The notes: generated by a model from the letters alone, not told the origin. Counted from the first letter of the stretch, positions 17,743 to 26,254 are shown. The stretch: DNA of 64,000 nt from Flavobacteriales bacterium UBA1986 (GCA_002336245.1 DDDG01000019.1:1-64000), one strand, 5' to 3'. Numbers and translations: made by a program.

Positions 17743-17769
17743 AGCCTTCTGTTTCAGAGGGCTTTTTTT
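17743..17769 (+). terminator. Terminator of peptide gene 3
   Basis: Stem AGCCTTCTG (17743-17751), loop TTT, arm CAGAGGGCT (17755-17763), T run to 17769. The hairpin is identical to the one after gene 2, as is the preceding CAACAGCTAAA. Confidence 0.88.
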
Positions 17770-17882
17770 ATGCGACATGATTGTTCGTTCATCAGCCAAA
17801 AAAGTGCGTACGTCGAACATTTAATCATTTTTCCCACAAGGGACTGTTGAGGAGTACCTTCGTTCGTTCGATGCAAAAGATT

Positions 17883-18110
17883 ATGACTGCCTCCGACAAA
17901 CGAGAAAAATTAGATAATGAGCTGCTGAAGAACGTTAGTGGCGGAAGCGTGCTTGTACTTCCTGATTATCTCAGCGCCATGTCAAAAGACGAGTTGCGCG
18001 ATATATTAAAAGATCCAGATTTCGTTGGCAGTCCTGAATGGGAGGAGTTTATAGAGTTAAACCCTAAAGGTTCACGTCTTGGTCGTCAGTCAAAAAGACG
18101 AGACAACTAA
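17883..18110 (+). CDS. Double-glycine peptide precursor 4 (divergent)
   Basis: 75 residues from the ATG at 17883 (MTASDKREKL), which gives a 21-residue leader like the others; an ATG at 17871 is an alternative, and the frame stays open further upstream to a TTG. Leader end LLKNVSGG keeps Leu-12, Leu-7, Val-4 and Gly-Gly. The 54-residue product starts SVLVLPDYL and keeps MSKDEL, DPDFVGSPEW and LN, but has a different basic tail (GSRLGRQSKRRDN). Cys-free. It lacks the upstream block of the other three, and no terminator separates it from the channel gene 53 bases downstream, so it may be co-transcribed with the exporter. Confidence 0.8.
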   Translation: MTASDKREKLDNELLKNVSGGSVLVLPDYLSAMSKDELRDILKDPDFVGSPEWEEFIELNPKGSRLGRQSKRRDN

Positions 18111-18163
18111 GCATACATTTCCATTCGCTTGAATTCTCCCAAAAATATGCGTACTATAGTCGC

Positions 18164-19729
18164 ATGATTTTGAGAGGTCTAATCGCCCTATTTGGCCTTT
18201 TCTTCACAATACACTGCACAGGTCAGGACTATAAGCACCTGCAATGGGTGTTGGAGGAAACGTTTAAATCGAGCCCTTCGATAAAAATTTCTGAGCAAAA
18301 CATAGAATCGCAAGAAGGGTTTCTGCTTCAAGCGGAGAATCTATTTGCTCCTGCACTCAATTTCAGTTTAAATAATTCAGTTGACGATTTACCCTATACG
18401 AAGTCTACACGCGAGGGTTTGTTCGATGACCCGATTTTATCCTACCAAAATTACCTACTGACCTATCGCCTTTCGGCAAGCAAGGTCTTCAAGAGCGGCT
18501 TAACCCTCTCACCTGAGTTTCGCCTGAATAATTTCGGGAAAGACGCAACCTACGATTTGTATCAGGCACTAGGAATGGGAGAATTCGTTACCAATACGGG
18601 TAGTTTGTTTCTGTATGCAAGTCAGCCTTTGCTCAATGGCCGAGGGAGCGCAAGTGCAGCTGCCAGTTTGAACATTCAGAAACTCCAATTAAGTGCTGCT
18701 CAGTTGGAGTACCAAAATGACGTTAGTCGACAAGCTTTCATTGTTGTTCAGAACTATCTCTCCTATCTAGGAAGTCGTTATTCATTCTCCATCAACAGTC
18801 AAGTTCTTGAGGGGCTAATTACCTATCGCGATCAGCTCACTGAATTGGCTGACAAAGATGTCATACCAAAGGCTGACCTCTTGTACGTAAGGGCGAATTA
18901 CTCACAACAATCTGCATTTGTAAGTCAGTCTAAAAACAATGTGATTCGAAGCAGAAACAGTTTATCTGAATCGATGGGACTCGGAGGCGAACGCTATCCG
19001 GAATTGGAAACTTCACAAGAAGAGTTTTTCGTTGAGTCGATTGAAATTCCTGACTCTTCAAAATACGTGACTTATTGGATGAAGAAGGCTCTAGAAAACC
19101 GAGGCGATTATCAAGGTTTAAAGAAGCGAGTTGAAAGTGGCGATGTCAATATTCAGTTTGCGGAAAGAAATAACGCTCCTCGCTTGGATTTGAATCTAGG
19201 GGTGGGCTACAATGGTATTTACGAGTCCAATTCTGCGGAGCAGTATGTTGCCCCATTTTATTCGAACATTCCTGGAATGAGTTACACTGCTGGGGTTAGC
19301 TTCTCAATGCCTTTTGGTTTAAAGAATACCAAAGGAGCACTTCGGTCTGCGGTGGCGAATAGAGAGAGCTTGGCTCAAAGCTTAAGAAGTTTGGAGTTGA
19401 ACATTCAACAAAGCGTAGCATCGAGCTATAGTGAAGTGGCTATGTACGCTGAGGCCGTAAGTCAATTTAAGCAGGCAGTTGCTACAAATGCGGAAGCTCT
19501 TGACAATGAATACATCAAACTTAAACTTGGAACTACCACAGTGGTTAACCTCATTCAAGTTCAACAAAATGCCGCGAATTCAAGAAGTAATTTAAACTCC
19601 TACTTGGGGATATTAAATGCTGCGATCATAAAGTTTAGGTACCAAACAGGAACCTTGGTAAATGGAGAAGGACAAAGTTGGAGCATCAATCCAACAGAAA
19701 TATTCAGTTTACCGGCAATAGGGAAGTAA
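18164..19729 (+). CDS. TolC-family outer membrane channel of the peptide exporter
   Basis: 521 residues. Signal peptide at residues 1-20 (LRGLIALFGLFFTIHCTGQ). The mature protein has the two-fold alternation of long helices and beta-strand segments of the outer membrane efflux family (OEP): for example SASAAASLNIQKLQLSAAQ and GALRSAVANRESLAQSLRS. In type I secretion such trimers form the outer membrane tunnel. Its place at the head of an HlyD and two-ABC-transporter operon, with only one base before the adaptor gene, assigns it to this exporter. NHLM systems of other lineages are not always seen with a dedicated channel gene, so its inclusion here completes a one-step trans-envelope route. 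Confidence 0.88.
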   Translation: MILRGLIALFGLFFTIHCTGQDYKHLQWVLEETFKSSPSIKISEQNIESQEGFLLQAENLFAPALNFSLNNSVDDLPYTKSTREGLFDDPILSYQNYLLTYRLSASKVFKSGLTLSPEFRLNNFGKDATYDLYQALGMGEFVTNTGSLFLYASQPLLNGRGSASAAASLNIQKLQLSAAQLEYQNDVSRQAFIVVQNYLSYLGSRYSFSINSQVLEGLITYRDQLTELADKDVIPKADLLYVRANYSQQSAFVSQSKNNVIRSRNSLSESMGLGGERYPELETSQEEFFVESIEIPDSSKYVTYWMKKALENRGDYQGLKKRVESGDVNIQFAERNNAPRLDLNLGVGYNGIYESNSAEQYVAPFYSNIPGMSYTAGVSFSMPFGLKNTKGALRSAVANRESLAQSLRSLELNIQQSVASSYSEVAMYAEAVSQFKQAVATNAEALDNEYIKLKLGTTTVVNLIQVQQNAANSRSNLNSYLGILNAAIIKFRYQTGTLVNGEGQSWSINPTEIFSLPAIGK

Positions 19730-19730
19730 G

Positions 19731-20972
19731 ATGAATACACAACTGTTTAGAAAGCAGGCCATGGATAAACTTCAGTCGCCCGATCGACTGAATGAAATGG
19801 TCAAGATTACGAAGCCACATCATTGGTTATCCATTTTAGCGATGGGACTGATCATCATCTATTTCATCGTATGGAGTGTAACGGGGCGTTTGCCCAATTC
19901 AGTTAGTGGTAAAGGAATTTTGCTTCAATCGGGTGGAGTGATGGAAGTTCCAGCACTTGCTGCGGGTCAAGTCGATCGAGTATTGGTAAACCCTGGCGAC
20001 GAAGTTATTGCTGGGCAAGTAGTGGTGAAGGTAGCTCAACCTGAGTTGCGACTACAGATTTTAAACATGCAGAATCAGCTCAAGCTCTTCATTGAAAAGT
20101 ATGATAAAATAAAGGGTTTTGACGATAAAGATTTGGCCTTAAAGGGTGAAATCATTCAAAAGAAGGCCTCCAATAAACGCAAGCGGATTGAGAAAAACAT
20201 GGAGCGCATTGAATTCATGAAGGAGCAAATTGCTGCCCGTGAAGAGCTGCTTGAAAAGGGCTTGATTACCACAGAGATGATGAACAATACGCGTCTAATG
20301 CTATTCGAAATTGAACAGCAGAATCTGGTTCTTTTAAACGAGCTTGAGGAGATGCAATTGAGTATGTTCGAATTGGGAAAACAAAACGAATTGGAATTGA
20401 ACAACCTCTCCGCCCAGATCATTGACCTGGAGGCTGGTTTGGCTGAGATGAATGCCAAGTACGGCCTAAATTCTGAAATAAAGAGTCCTTATAGCGGAAC
20501 TGTGATTGAACTGATGGTCGATGCGGGAAGCATTGTGAGCCCAGGGAGCTACATCCTCAGTGTAGAAAGGGACCAAAAAGATCAAAGATTGGAGGCAATT
20601 GTGTACGTCTCACCCAATGAGGGAAAAAAGATCAAAGCAGGTATGGAGGCGAAGATATCCCCCTCTACAGTTGAGATTGAGAAGTTTGGTTATATGAGAG
20701 GGAAGGTTCTGCAAGTATCTGAATATCCCTCGACTTCAGCGGGTATGCTGAATACATTGGGAACAAAAGAGTTGGTTGCAACATTTGCTCAAGGGCTGCC
20801 GCCCATCGCGGTTCGTGTTCGATTGGAAAAGAGTAAGGAAACCCCAAGTGGCTTTAACTGGACTTCCGGAGACGGGCCGAAGTTGGAGGTGAAATCGGGT
20901 ACGCTTTGTAACTCTCAGATTATTGTGCACAACAAACGCCCCATCAGTTTGATATTCCCAACGCTAGAATAA
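19731..20972 (+). CDS. HlyD-like membrane fusion protein, NHLM secretion type
   Basis: 413 residues. One membrane segment at about residues 33-52 (LSILAMGLIIIYFIVWSV) with the N-terminus in the cytoplasm. After it comes the first half of a lipoyl-like domain (GGVMEVPALAAGQVDRVLV), a coiled-coil hairpin at about 100-245 rich in Glu, Lys and Leu, the second lipoyl half (IKSPYSGTVIELMVDAGSIV) and a beta-barrel domain. The pattern fits the NHLM bacteriocin system secretion protein (TIGR03794 type). It should link the inner membrane ABC transporters to the TolC-like channel. It starts one base after the channel gene and is followed after 10 bases by the peptidase transporter. Confidence 0.88.
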   Translation: MNTQLFRKQAMDKLQSPDRLNEMVKITKPHHWLSILAMGLIIIYFIVWSVTGRLPNSVSGKGILLQSGGVMEVPALAAGQVDRVLVNPGDEVIAGQVVVKVAQPELRLQILNMQNQLKLFIEKYDKIKGFDDKDLALKGEIIQKKASNKRKRIEKNMERIEFMKEQIAAREELLEKGLITTEMMNNTRLMLFEIEQQNLVLLNELEEMQLSMFELGKQNELELNNLSAQIIDLEAGLAEMNAKYGLNSEIKSPYSGTVIELMVDAGSIVSPGSYILSVERDQKDQRLEAIVYVSPNEGKKIKAGMEAKISPSTVEIEKFGYMRGKVLQVSEYPSTSAGMLNTLGTKELVATFAQGLPPIAVRVRLEKSKETPSGFNWTSGDGPKLEVKSGTLCNSQIIVHNKRPISLIFPTLE

Positions 20973-20982
20973 TTCTCTTTCA

Positions 20983-23187
20983 TTGACTCCAGAAGAAAAA
21001 GAAATAGCAAGAGTTTACAACTCGCCCAAAGGGAGGGCAAAGACGACTTCTGTAATTCAGCTTGAAGCAGTTGAATGTGGTGCTGCGAGTTTGAAAATGG
21101 TCATGGGCTATTACGGGCGCCACGTCGCCCTGGAAGCATTAAGAGAAGATTGTGGTGTCAATCGGGATGGGAGTAAAGCAATCAATATTCTCAAGGCCGC
21201 CCGCAAGAATGATATGGAGGCCTCCGGTTATAAAGTCGAGGACCTCAAAGAGTTTTTGGATTTCGATTTCCCTCTCATCATTCACTGGAATTTCAATCAC
21301 TTTATTGTATTGGAAGGTTTCAAGAACGGGAAATTCTATGTGAACGACCCTGCCATGGGGCACCGTACATTGAGCTTTGAAGAATTCAATAATTGCTTTA
21401 CAGGAATCGCGCTTTATTGCAAACCGAATGAAAACTTTGTTGCTGATGGAAGACAGAGTACTCTCATAGCGAGTCTGAGAGAGCGCTTGGATGGCTATCG
21501 AACGTCCATTTTGTACTTGTTCGTCGTTGGGCTCTTTTTGGTGATTCCTGGCTTGGTGATTCCGGTGTTTTCAAGAATTTTCGTCGATGACATCCTGATT
21601 TCAAAATCTACGGATTGGCTTTGGCCATTGATTGCAGGTATGGCTTTAACCGGAGTATTGCGCGGAGTGTTGCAGTGGCTACGACTCACAGTTCTTATGA
21701 AAGCTGAGAATAAGCTGGAGATGGTGAGTTCGGCAAAATATTTTTGGCATCTGCTTAAACTTCCCATTCAATTCTTCCATCAGAGAGATGCAGGAGAGAT
21801 GGGTTCTAGATTGGCCCTAAATCACAAGATAGCCAATCTCATAACTAGCCAATTGGCTAGCAACTTGCTCGACCTTTTTGTTGTTGTGTTTTACTTTCTG
21901 CTGATGTTGCAATACGATGTGACCTTATCAGTAATAACACTGTTATTCGCAGCGCTCAACATTGGCTCGCTTAGGATCATTGGGGCAAAAAGAATTGAGA
22001 AATATTTCAGCCTTTCGGTGAGTTCAGGGAAACTTTACGGAGTAACACTTGGAGGAATAAAGACGATTGAAACGCTCAAGGCAATGGGCCGTGAAAACGA
22101 TTTCTTCACGAAATGGAGTGGGAGTTTCACCAAAGTCTTAAACCAGTCTCAAAACCTTGCATCCTTTGAATTGCGCTTTGGAATGCTGCCAAAATTATTG
22201 GGCAGCTTGCAAAGCATGCTCATCCTTACCATAGGAGCACTGAAAATCATGAACGGTGAAATAACCGTTGGTATGCTCGTCGCATTCCAAAGTCTGGTGA
22301 TGAGTTTTACCGGCCCGATTTCAAGTTTGGTCGGACTGGGAAGTACGCTGCAGCAAATGGAGGGTGATATGAATCGAATCGATGATGTCATGCGCTCAAA
22401 AGAAGACCCGCAAGTTGCGCAGAAGTTAGAGGTTGATGCAGATCACTATGCGGATATATCTAAAAAACTGGATGGTTACGTTGAGTTCAAAAATGTTTCC
22501 TTCGGCTATTCAAAAGTGGGCGAGCCCTTGATTGAGAATTTCTCGCTGAAAATAAACCCTGGAGAGCGCATTGCTCTCGTTGGTGGATCTGGAAGTGGTA
22601 AATCGACGGTGGCGAAGCTATTGATTGGATTTTATGAGCCTTGGGAAGGAGAGATATTATTGGATGGAGATTCGAGAACAAAGTGGCCCCGACAGATCAT
22701 CAACAATACCATGTCTATGGTTTCTCAAGAAGTGCATCTCTTTGAAGGGAGTGTGCGGGATGTAATAAACCTCTGGGATAAGAGTATACCCGATCACGTA
22801 TTGATCCGTGCCTGTAAGGATGCGGCCATTCACGATATGATTTCCACCAAACCAGGAGCGTACGATTATAAAATCAGCGAGGGGGGAAAGAACTTTTCAG
22901 GAGGTCAACGTCAACGTATCGAGATTGCACGTGCATTGGTCAATGACCCAACCGTACTCATTCTAGATGAGGCTACTTCGGCTCTGGACCCTACCACCGA
23001 GCAAGTCATCGATGAGGCGATTCGAAAACGCAAATGCAGTGTATTGGTTGTTGCTCACCGCTTGAGCACCATTCGCGACAGCGATGAAATCATTGTAATG
23101 GATAAAGGAAAGATTGCAGAGCGAGGAACGCACACCGAGCTTATGAAGAAAGCAAGTAAGTATTATCACTTAGTAAAAACGACCTAG
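20983..23187 (+). CDS. Peptidase-containing ABC transporter (C39), NHLM ABC1 type
   Basis: 734 residues from a TTG start; no ATG precedes the peptidase active site, so TTG is required. Residues about 20-150 form a C39 peptidase with catalytic Cys32 (LEAVECGAAS), His106 (WNFNHFIVLEGF) and Asp122 (YVNDPAMG). The stretch GVNRDGSKAINILKAARK is typical of NHLM bacteriocin system ABC1 (TIGR03796). Six membrane segments follow at about 165-460, then the nucleotide-binding domain: Walker A GGSGSGKST, signature FSGGQRQR, Walker B VLILDEATSALD and an H-loop VVAHRLST. It should cut the four precursors after Gly-Gly and export the products. Its stop overlaps the start of the second ABC gene by one base. 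Confidence 0.95.
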   Translation: MTPEEKEIARVYNSPKGRAKTTSVIQLEAVECGAASLKMVMGYYGRHVALEALREDCGVNRDGSKAINILKAARKNDMEASGYKVEDLKEFLDFDFPLIIHWNFNHFIVLEGFKNGKFYVNDPAMGHRTLSFEEFNNCFTGIALYCKPNENFVADGRQSTLIASLRERLDGYRTSILYLFVVGLFLVIPGLVIPVFSRIFVDDILISKSTDWLWPLIAGMALTGVLRGVLQWLRLTVLMKAENKLEMVSSAKYFWHLLKLPIQFFHQRDAGEMGSRLALNHKIANLITSQLASNLLDLFVVVFYFLLMLQYDVTLSVITLLFAALNIGSLRIIGAKRIEKYFSLSVSSGKLYGVTLGGIKTIETLKAMGRENDFFTKWSGSFTKVLNQSQNLASFELRFGMLPKLLGSLQSMLILTIGALKIMNGEITVGMLVAFQSLVMSFTGPISSLVGLGSTLQQMEGDMNRIDDVMRSKEDPQVAQKLEVDADHYADISKKLDGYVEFKNVSFGYSKVGEPLIENFSLKINPGERIALVGGSGSGKSTVAKLLIGFYEPWEGEILLDGDSRTKWPRQIINNTMSMVSQEVHLFEGSVRDVINLWDKSIPDHVLIRACKDAAIHDMISTKPGAYDYKISEGGKNFSGGQRQRIEIARALVNDPTVLILDEATSALDPTTEQVIDEAIRKRKCSVLVVAHRLSTIRDSDEIIVMDKGKIAERGTHTELMKKASKYYHLVKTT

Positions 23188-26093
23188 TGGAACATCTTGC
23201 CATAGTAAAGGAATTTAGAAATCACGGAGAAATGCGTCAGCTTTCTGTGATTACGCCTTTCCTTGCGGATAATCCTGGTAAGGCATACTATATCCTAAAA
23301 GGGAAGGTCAATATTTCCAGTTGTGTATCGCGGGATGGACAACCCCATGGCCGCCTAGATAACTTCACGAGTTTCGAAGAGGGAGAACTCATAATGGGCT
23401 CTTTTCCAAGTAAGAAGTTGAACTTGTCTTTTCTTGTAGATGCAGAAGAAGATACCACCATCATTGTCTTAGATGAGGCCAATCTTAAAGAACTGCAAAA
23501 GCGCGAGGAACTTCAAGCTGATTTAGCCAAGCTCGTAGATCAATGGATCGTTCGTCTATATGAAGGAGTTGCTGACGACACTTCCATTGTACCTCCACCA
23601 ACAGACGAATCAATCCTTGAGTTTACCTCTGTAAAAGTGGAAAAGAAGCTTTCGCTCGAAACGCACAGGACAAATTTGTGGTTGGAATTTGAGAAATGTT
23701 CGAATTTCCAGTTCAATACGCACATCTTGAACGAAGAAGGGCATGGCATCATTCCCGTTGCTAGAAATACCGCCTTCAGTGTTGACGAAGGCACTGTTTT
23801 CCATTGTTACCCTACATCGAAAGTCATTGGCGAGGAGAGTATTTGGACCTCACTTCACTTTCTTATTGATCAGGTGCTGAAGAGCGATGAATATGAGCGC
23901 CAGTATCGTTCAGAGCGTGAGGTTGATCGTATTACTAAAAAGTACAGACTCGAAGACGAAGAGTTTACAAATTCATTGGGGCTTATTTCCAAGGTCTTTA
24001 AGCACTCTAAAGGCTTTGATTTAGATTTCACTGAAACGAACGACCTCTTTGCTGCTTGTAAAATGGTAGGTCGGTTTGATGGCATTGACATGGTTCTTCC
24101 AGACAAGGAGACCAGCTCCAACGATGAGTTGGATGAAATTTGTCGTTACAGTCGAGTGCGTTATCGTGAGATTTTACTCGAACCAGGCTGGTATAAGCAC
24201 AATACGGAGGACGCTTTTGTTGCTTTTTCTAAAGAAGAAGGTGATGCCTTAGCTGTTATTCCTGATGGACGAGGCGGATTGAAGGCCGTGAATACTTACA
24301 CAAGGGAGGTATTTAAAATTACGGCTGAGCGGGCAGATGAGTTTTCAGACGAAGCATACCAGTTATATAAGCCATTCCCAGCAGACAAAGATTTAGGCAT
24401 TAAGGACATCGCTCTGTTTTCATTTAATCGAAACAAGCGTGATTTTCTTTTTGTGATCGGAATGGGTTTCGTGGGTGCCACCTTGGGATTGGTAGCGCCT
24501 GTTTTAAGTGCGCAGATATTCGATTTCGTCATTCCAAGTGCTGATCGGATGCAGCTCCTTACCGTTGCATTAGCGCTCTTTGTGGTTTCAATTGCTGGAA
24601 TGAACTTCGATTTAGTCAAGAGCTATGCCTTGCTTCGAGTTCAAGGGAGAATGGATTATAAGTTGCAAAGTGCTCTATGGGATCGCCTCATGGATTTGCC
24701 AACTGAATTCTTCAAGCAGTTTAATGTGGGTGACCTTGCGTCACGTTCAATGGGGATCAATCAAATTAGAGAAATTCTTTCTGGGGCCGTGATAACGAGC
24801 TTGTTGGCTGGTGTCTTTTCCATCATGAACCTTGGATTGCTGCTCTATTACGATGTGAACTTGGCACTTCTCGCCATTGGTGTATCTATGTTTCAAGTCG
24901 GGATGATCATTTATTTTTCGCGGCTTCAGTTGGCCAAACAGAAAGTATTGCTCGATGAGCAAGGGCAATTATCCGGTGTAGTCTTTCAAGTTCTAAATGG
25001 CATCTCTCGGTTCAGGGCGAGTGGAGCGGAGTCTATGGCTTTCTTGCATTGGTTCAGGCAATTCATGTCTGCAAAGACATTGTCGATTGACTTATATAAG
25101 ATTCAAAACCAACAAGCAATTATGGGAGGAGCTTTCGGGCTTTTGTCAACCATGTTTGTGTACGTGACAGTAATAACCCTTGAGGACACTTTATCAACGG
25201 GTGAATTTATTGCCTTCATCGGAGCTTATGGTGGCTTTGTGGGTGCAATTGTTGGACTCTCATCCAGTTTAACAGGAGCGCTTCAAGTTCCAATCCTATT
25301 CAAACGTTTGTCACCAATCCTCGAAACTAAGCCAGAGAGTAATGAGAGCAAAGAGGCTCCAGGACCCCTGCAAGGGCGTATAGAGATCAACAAAGTCTCT
25401 TTTAGGTATACGGACGATGGTCCGCTCATTTTGAATGATGTAAGCCTTAAAATCCATAAGGGAGGCTATGTAGCCTTGGTTGGTCCGTCGGGGTCAGGTA
25501 AATCGACGCTCATTCGCTTGCTTCTAGGTTTTAACAAGCCAGAGGCTGGAAGTATTTTTTACGACGGATTGGATTTGGATCGTTTGGAGCCTAAATTATT
25601 ACGGCGCCAAATTGGTGTTGTACTTCAAGATGGCTCTCTCGTATCCGGTGACATTTATTCCAATATTATTGGTGCTTCCACTCAATTGGATATTAGGGAT
25701 GCATGGGCAGCTGCTCGTGCTGCGGCATTTGATCGGGACATTAGAACAATGCCCATGGGAATGCATACCATAGTAAATGAAGATGGTGGGACGTTATCCG
25801 GTGGTCAGAAGCAGAGACTTATGATTGCGCGTGCCCTAGTTCACAAGCCTAAGATTTTGATATTTGATGAAGCGACGAGCGCTTTGGACAATGAGACTCA
25901 AGCTATTGTTACCCAGAGTCTTGACCAACTTAATGTCACTCGAATTGTGATTGCGCACCGTCTTTCGACAATCATCAATGCGAATTCCATCTATTATTTG
26001 GAGGGTGGAAACATAATTGAGTCTGGTAGCTATGAAGAATTGATGGCTAAACAAGGTCGCTTTTATAAATTGGCTGAACGTCAATTGGAATAA
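23187..26093 (+). CDS. NHLM ABC2-type transporter with long N-terminal domain
   Basis: 968 residues from a GTG start sharing one base with the previous stop. There is no C39 peptidase. Residues about 1-120 look like a jelly-roll, cyclic-nucleotide-binding-like unit (AYYILKGKVNISS, FEEGELIMGSF, TTIIVLDEANL); residues about 150-400 are a further soluble region without a known catalytic motif. Membrane segments lie at about 425-700 and the nucleotide-binding domain at about 735-965: Walker A GPSGSGKST, signature LSGGQKQR, Walker B ILIFDEATSALD. The layout matches NHLM bacteriocin system ABC2 (TIGR03797 type). It probably pairs with ABC1 as a heterodimer or acts as a second stage. Confidence 0.92.
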   Translation: MEHLAIVKEFRNHGEMRQLSVITPFLADNPGKAYYILKGKVNISSCVSRDGQPHGRLDNFTSFEEGELIMGSFPSKKLNLSFLVDAEEDTTIIVLDEANLKELQKREELQADLAKLVDQWIVRLYEGVADDTSIVPPPTDESILEFTSVKVEKKLSLETHRTNLWLEFEKCSNFQFNTHILNEEGHGIIPVARNTAFSVDEGTVFHCYPTSKVIGEESIWTSLHFLIDQVLKSDEYERQYRSEREVDRITKKYRLEDEEFTNSLGLISKVFKHSKGFDLDFTETNDLFAACKMVGRFDGIDMVLPDKETSSNDELDEICRYSRVRYREILLEPGWYKHNTEDAFVAFSKEEGDALAVIPDGRGGLKAVNTYTREVFKITAERADEFSDEAYQLYKPFPADKDLGIKDIALFSFNRNKRDFLFVIGMGFVGATLGLVAPVLSAQIFDFVIPSADRMQLLTVALALFVVSIAGMNFDLVKSYALLRVQGRMDYKLQSALWDRLMDLPTEFFKQFNVGDLASRSMGINQIREILSGAVITSLLAGVFSIMNLGLLLYYDVNLALLAIGVSMFQVGMIIYFSRLQLAKQKVLLDEQGQLSGVVFQVLNGISRFRASGAESMAFLHWFRQFMSAKTLSIDLYKIQNQQAIMGGAFGLLSTMFVYVTVITLEDTLSTGEFIAFIGAYGGFVGAIVGLSSSLTGALQVPILFKRLSPILETKPESNESKEAPGPLQGRIEINKVSFRYTDDGPLILNDVSLKIHKGGYVALVGPSGSGKSTLIRLLLGFNKPEAGSIFYDGLDLDRLEPKLLRRQIGVVLQDGSLVSGDIYSNIIGASTQLDIRDAWAAARAAAFDRDIRTMPMGMHTIVNEDGGTLSGGQKQRLMIARALVHKPKILIFDEATSALDNETQAIVTQSLDQLNVTRIVIAHRLSTIINANSIYYLEGGNIIESGSYEELMAKQGRFYKLAERQLE

Positions 26094-26104
26094 CTTCATT
26101 TAAA

Positions 26105-26126
26105 GCCCCATTCTGCGGCGTTTTTT
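26105..26126 (+). terminator. Probable terminator of the exporter operon
   Basis: An imperfect hairpin (GCCCCA, loop TTC, TGCGGC with a C-C mismatch) at 26105-26119 is followed by six T at 26121-26126, 11 bases after the stop. The stem is weak, but the position before the rpsL promoter fits. Confidence 0.5.
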
Positions 26127-26164
26127 GCCTTTTTCGAAGCCTTAAAAAAAAGCACTCTACCCCA

Positions 26165-26195
26165 TTGTTTTTTACCATTGAATAACCTACATTTG
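26165..26195 (+). promoter_or_regulatory. Promoter of the ribosomal super-operon
   Basis: TTG (26165-26167), 20 bases, then TACATTTG (26188-26195): a full match to the Bacteroidota consensus. It is the only strong promoter seen before the 18-kb run of ribosomal genes and lies 59 bases before the rpsL start. Confidence 0.8.
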
Positions 26196-26197
26196 CA

Positions 26198-26217
26198 CCC
26201 CCAAATTTTTGAGGGGG
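26198..26217 (+). promoter_or_regulatory. GC hairpin at the 5' end of the rpsL transcript
   Basis: CCCCC (26198-26202) can pair with GGGGG (26213-26217), with the AT-rich stretch AAATTTTTGA between them. It begins almost where transcription from the promoter at 26165-26195 should start. It could protect the message or bind a regulator; that is inference. Confidence 0.45.
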
Positions 26218-26254
26218 AGCTATAATATTGTGTAAAATACTAGTAGTCAACGAA

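Larger units (their letters stand above)
16544..17769 (+). repeat. Three tandem promoter-peptide-terminator units of about 440 bp
   Basis: The start codons lie at 16594, 17043 and 17481, 449 and 438 bases apart. The units share the upstream block, the coding sequence and part of the spacer after the terminator (TTTTAATCGGA and TTGGTCGAAGGC occur before units 2 and 3). Units 2 and 3 also share an almost identical terminator. This is best explained by tandem duplication of a whole transcription unit. Confidence 0.8.

Noticed and set aside
16594..18110. Lanthipeptide, sactipeptide or other crosslinked bacteriocin precursors
   Set aside because: None of the four products contains Cys, Ser/Thr are few, and no modification enzyme is encoded nearby.
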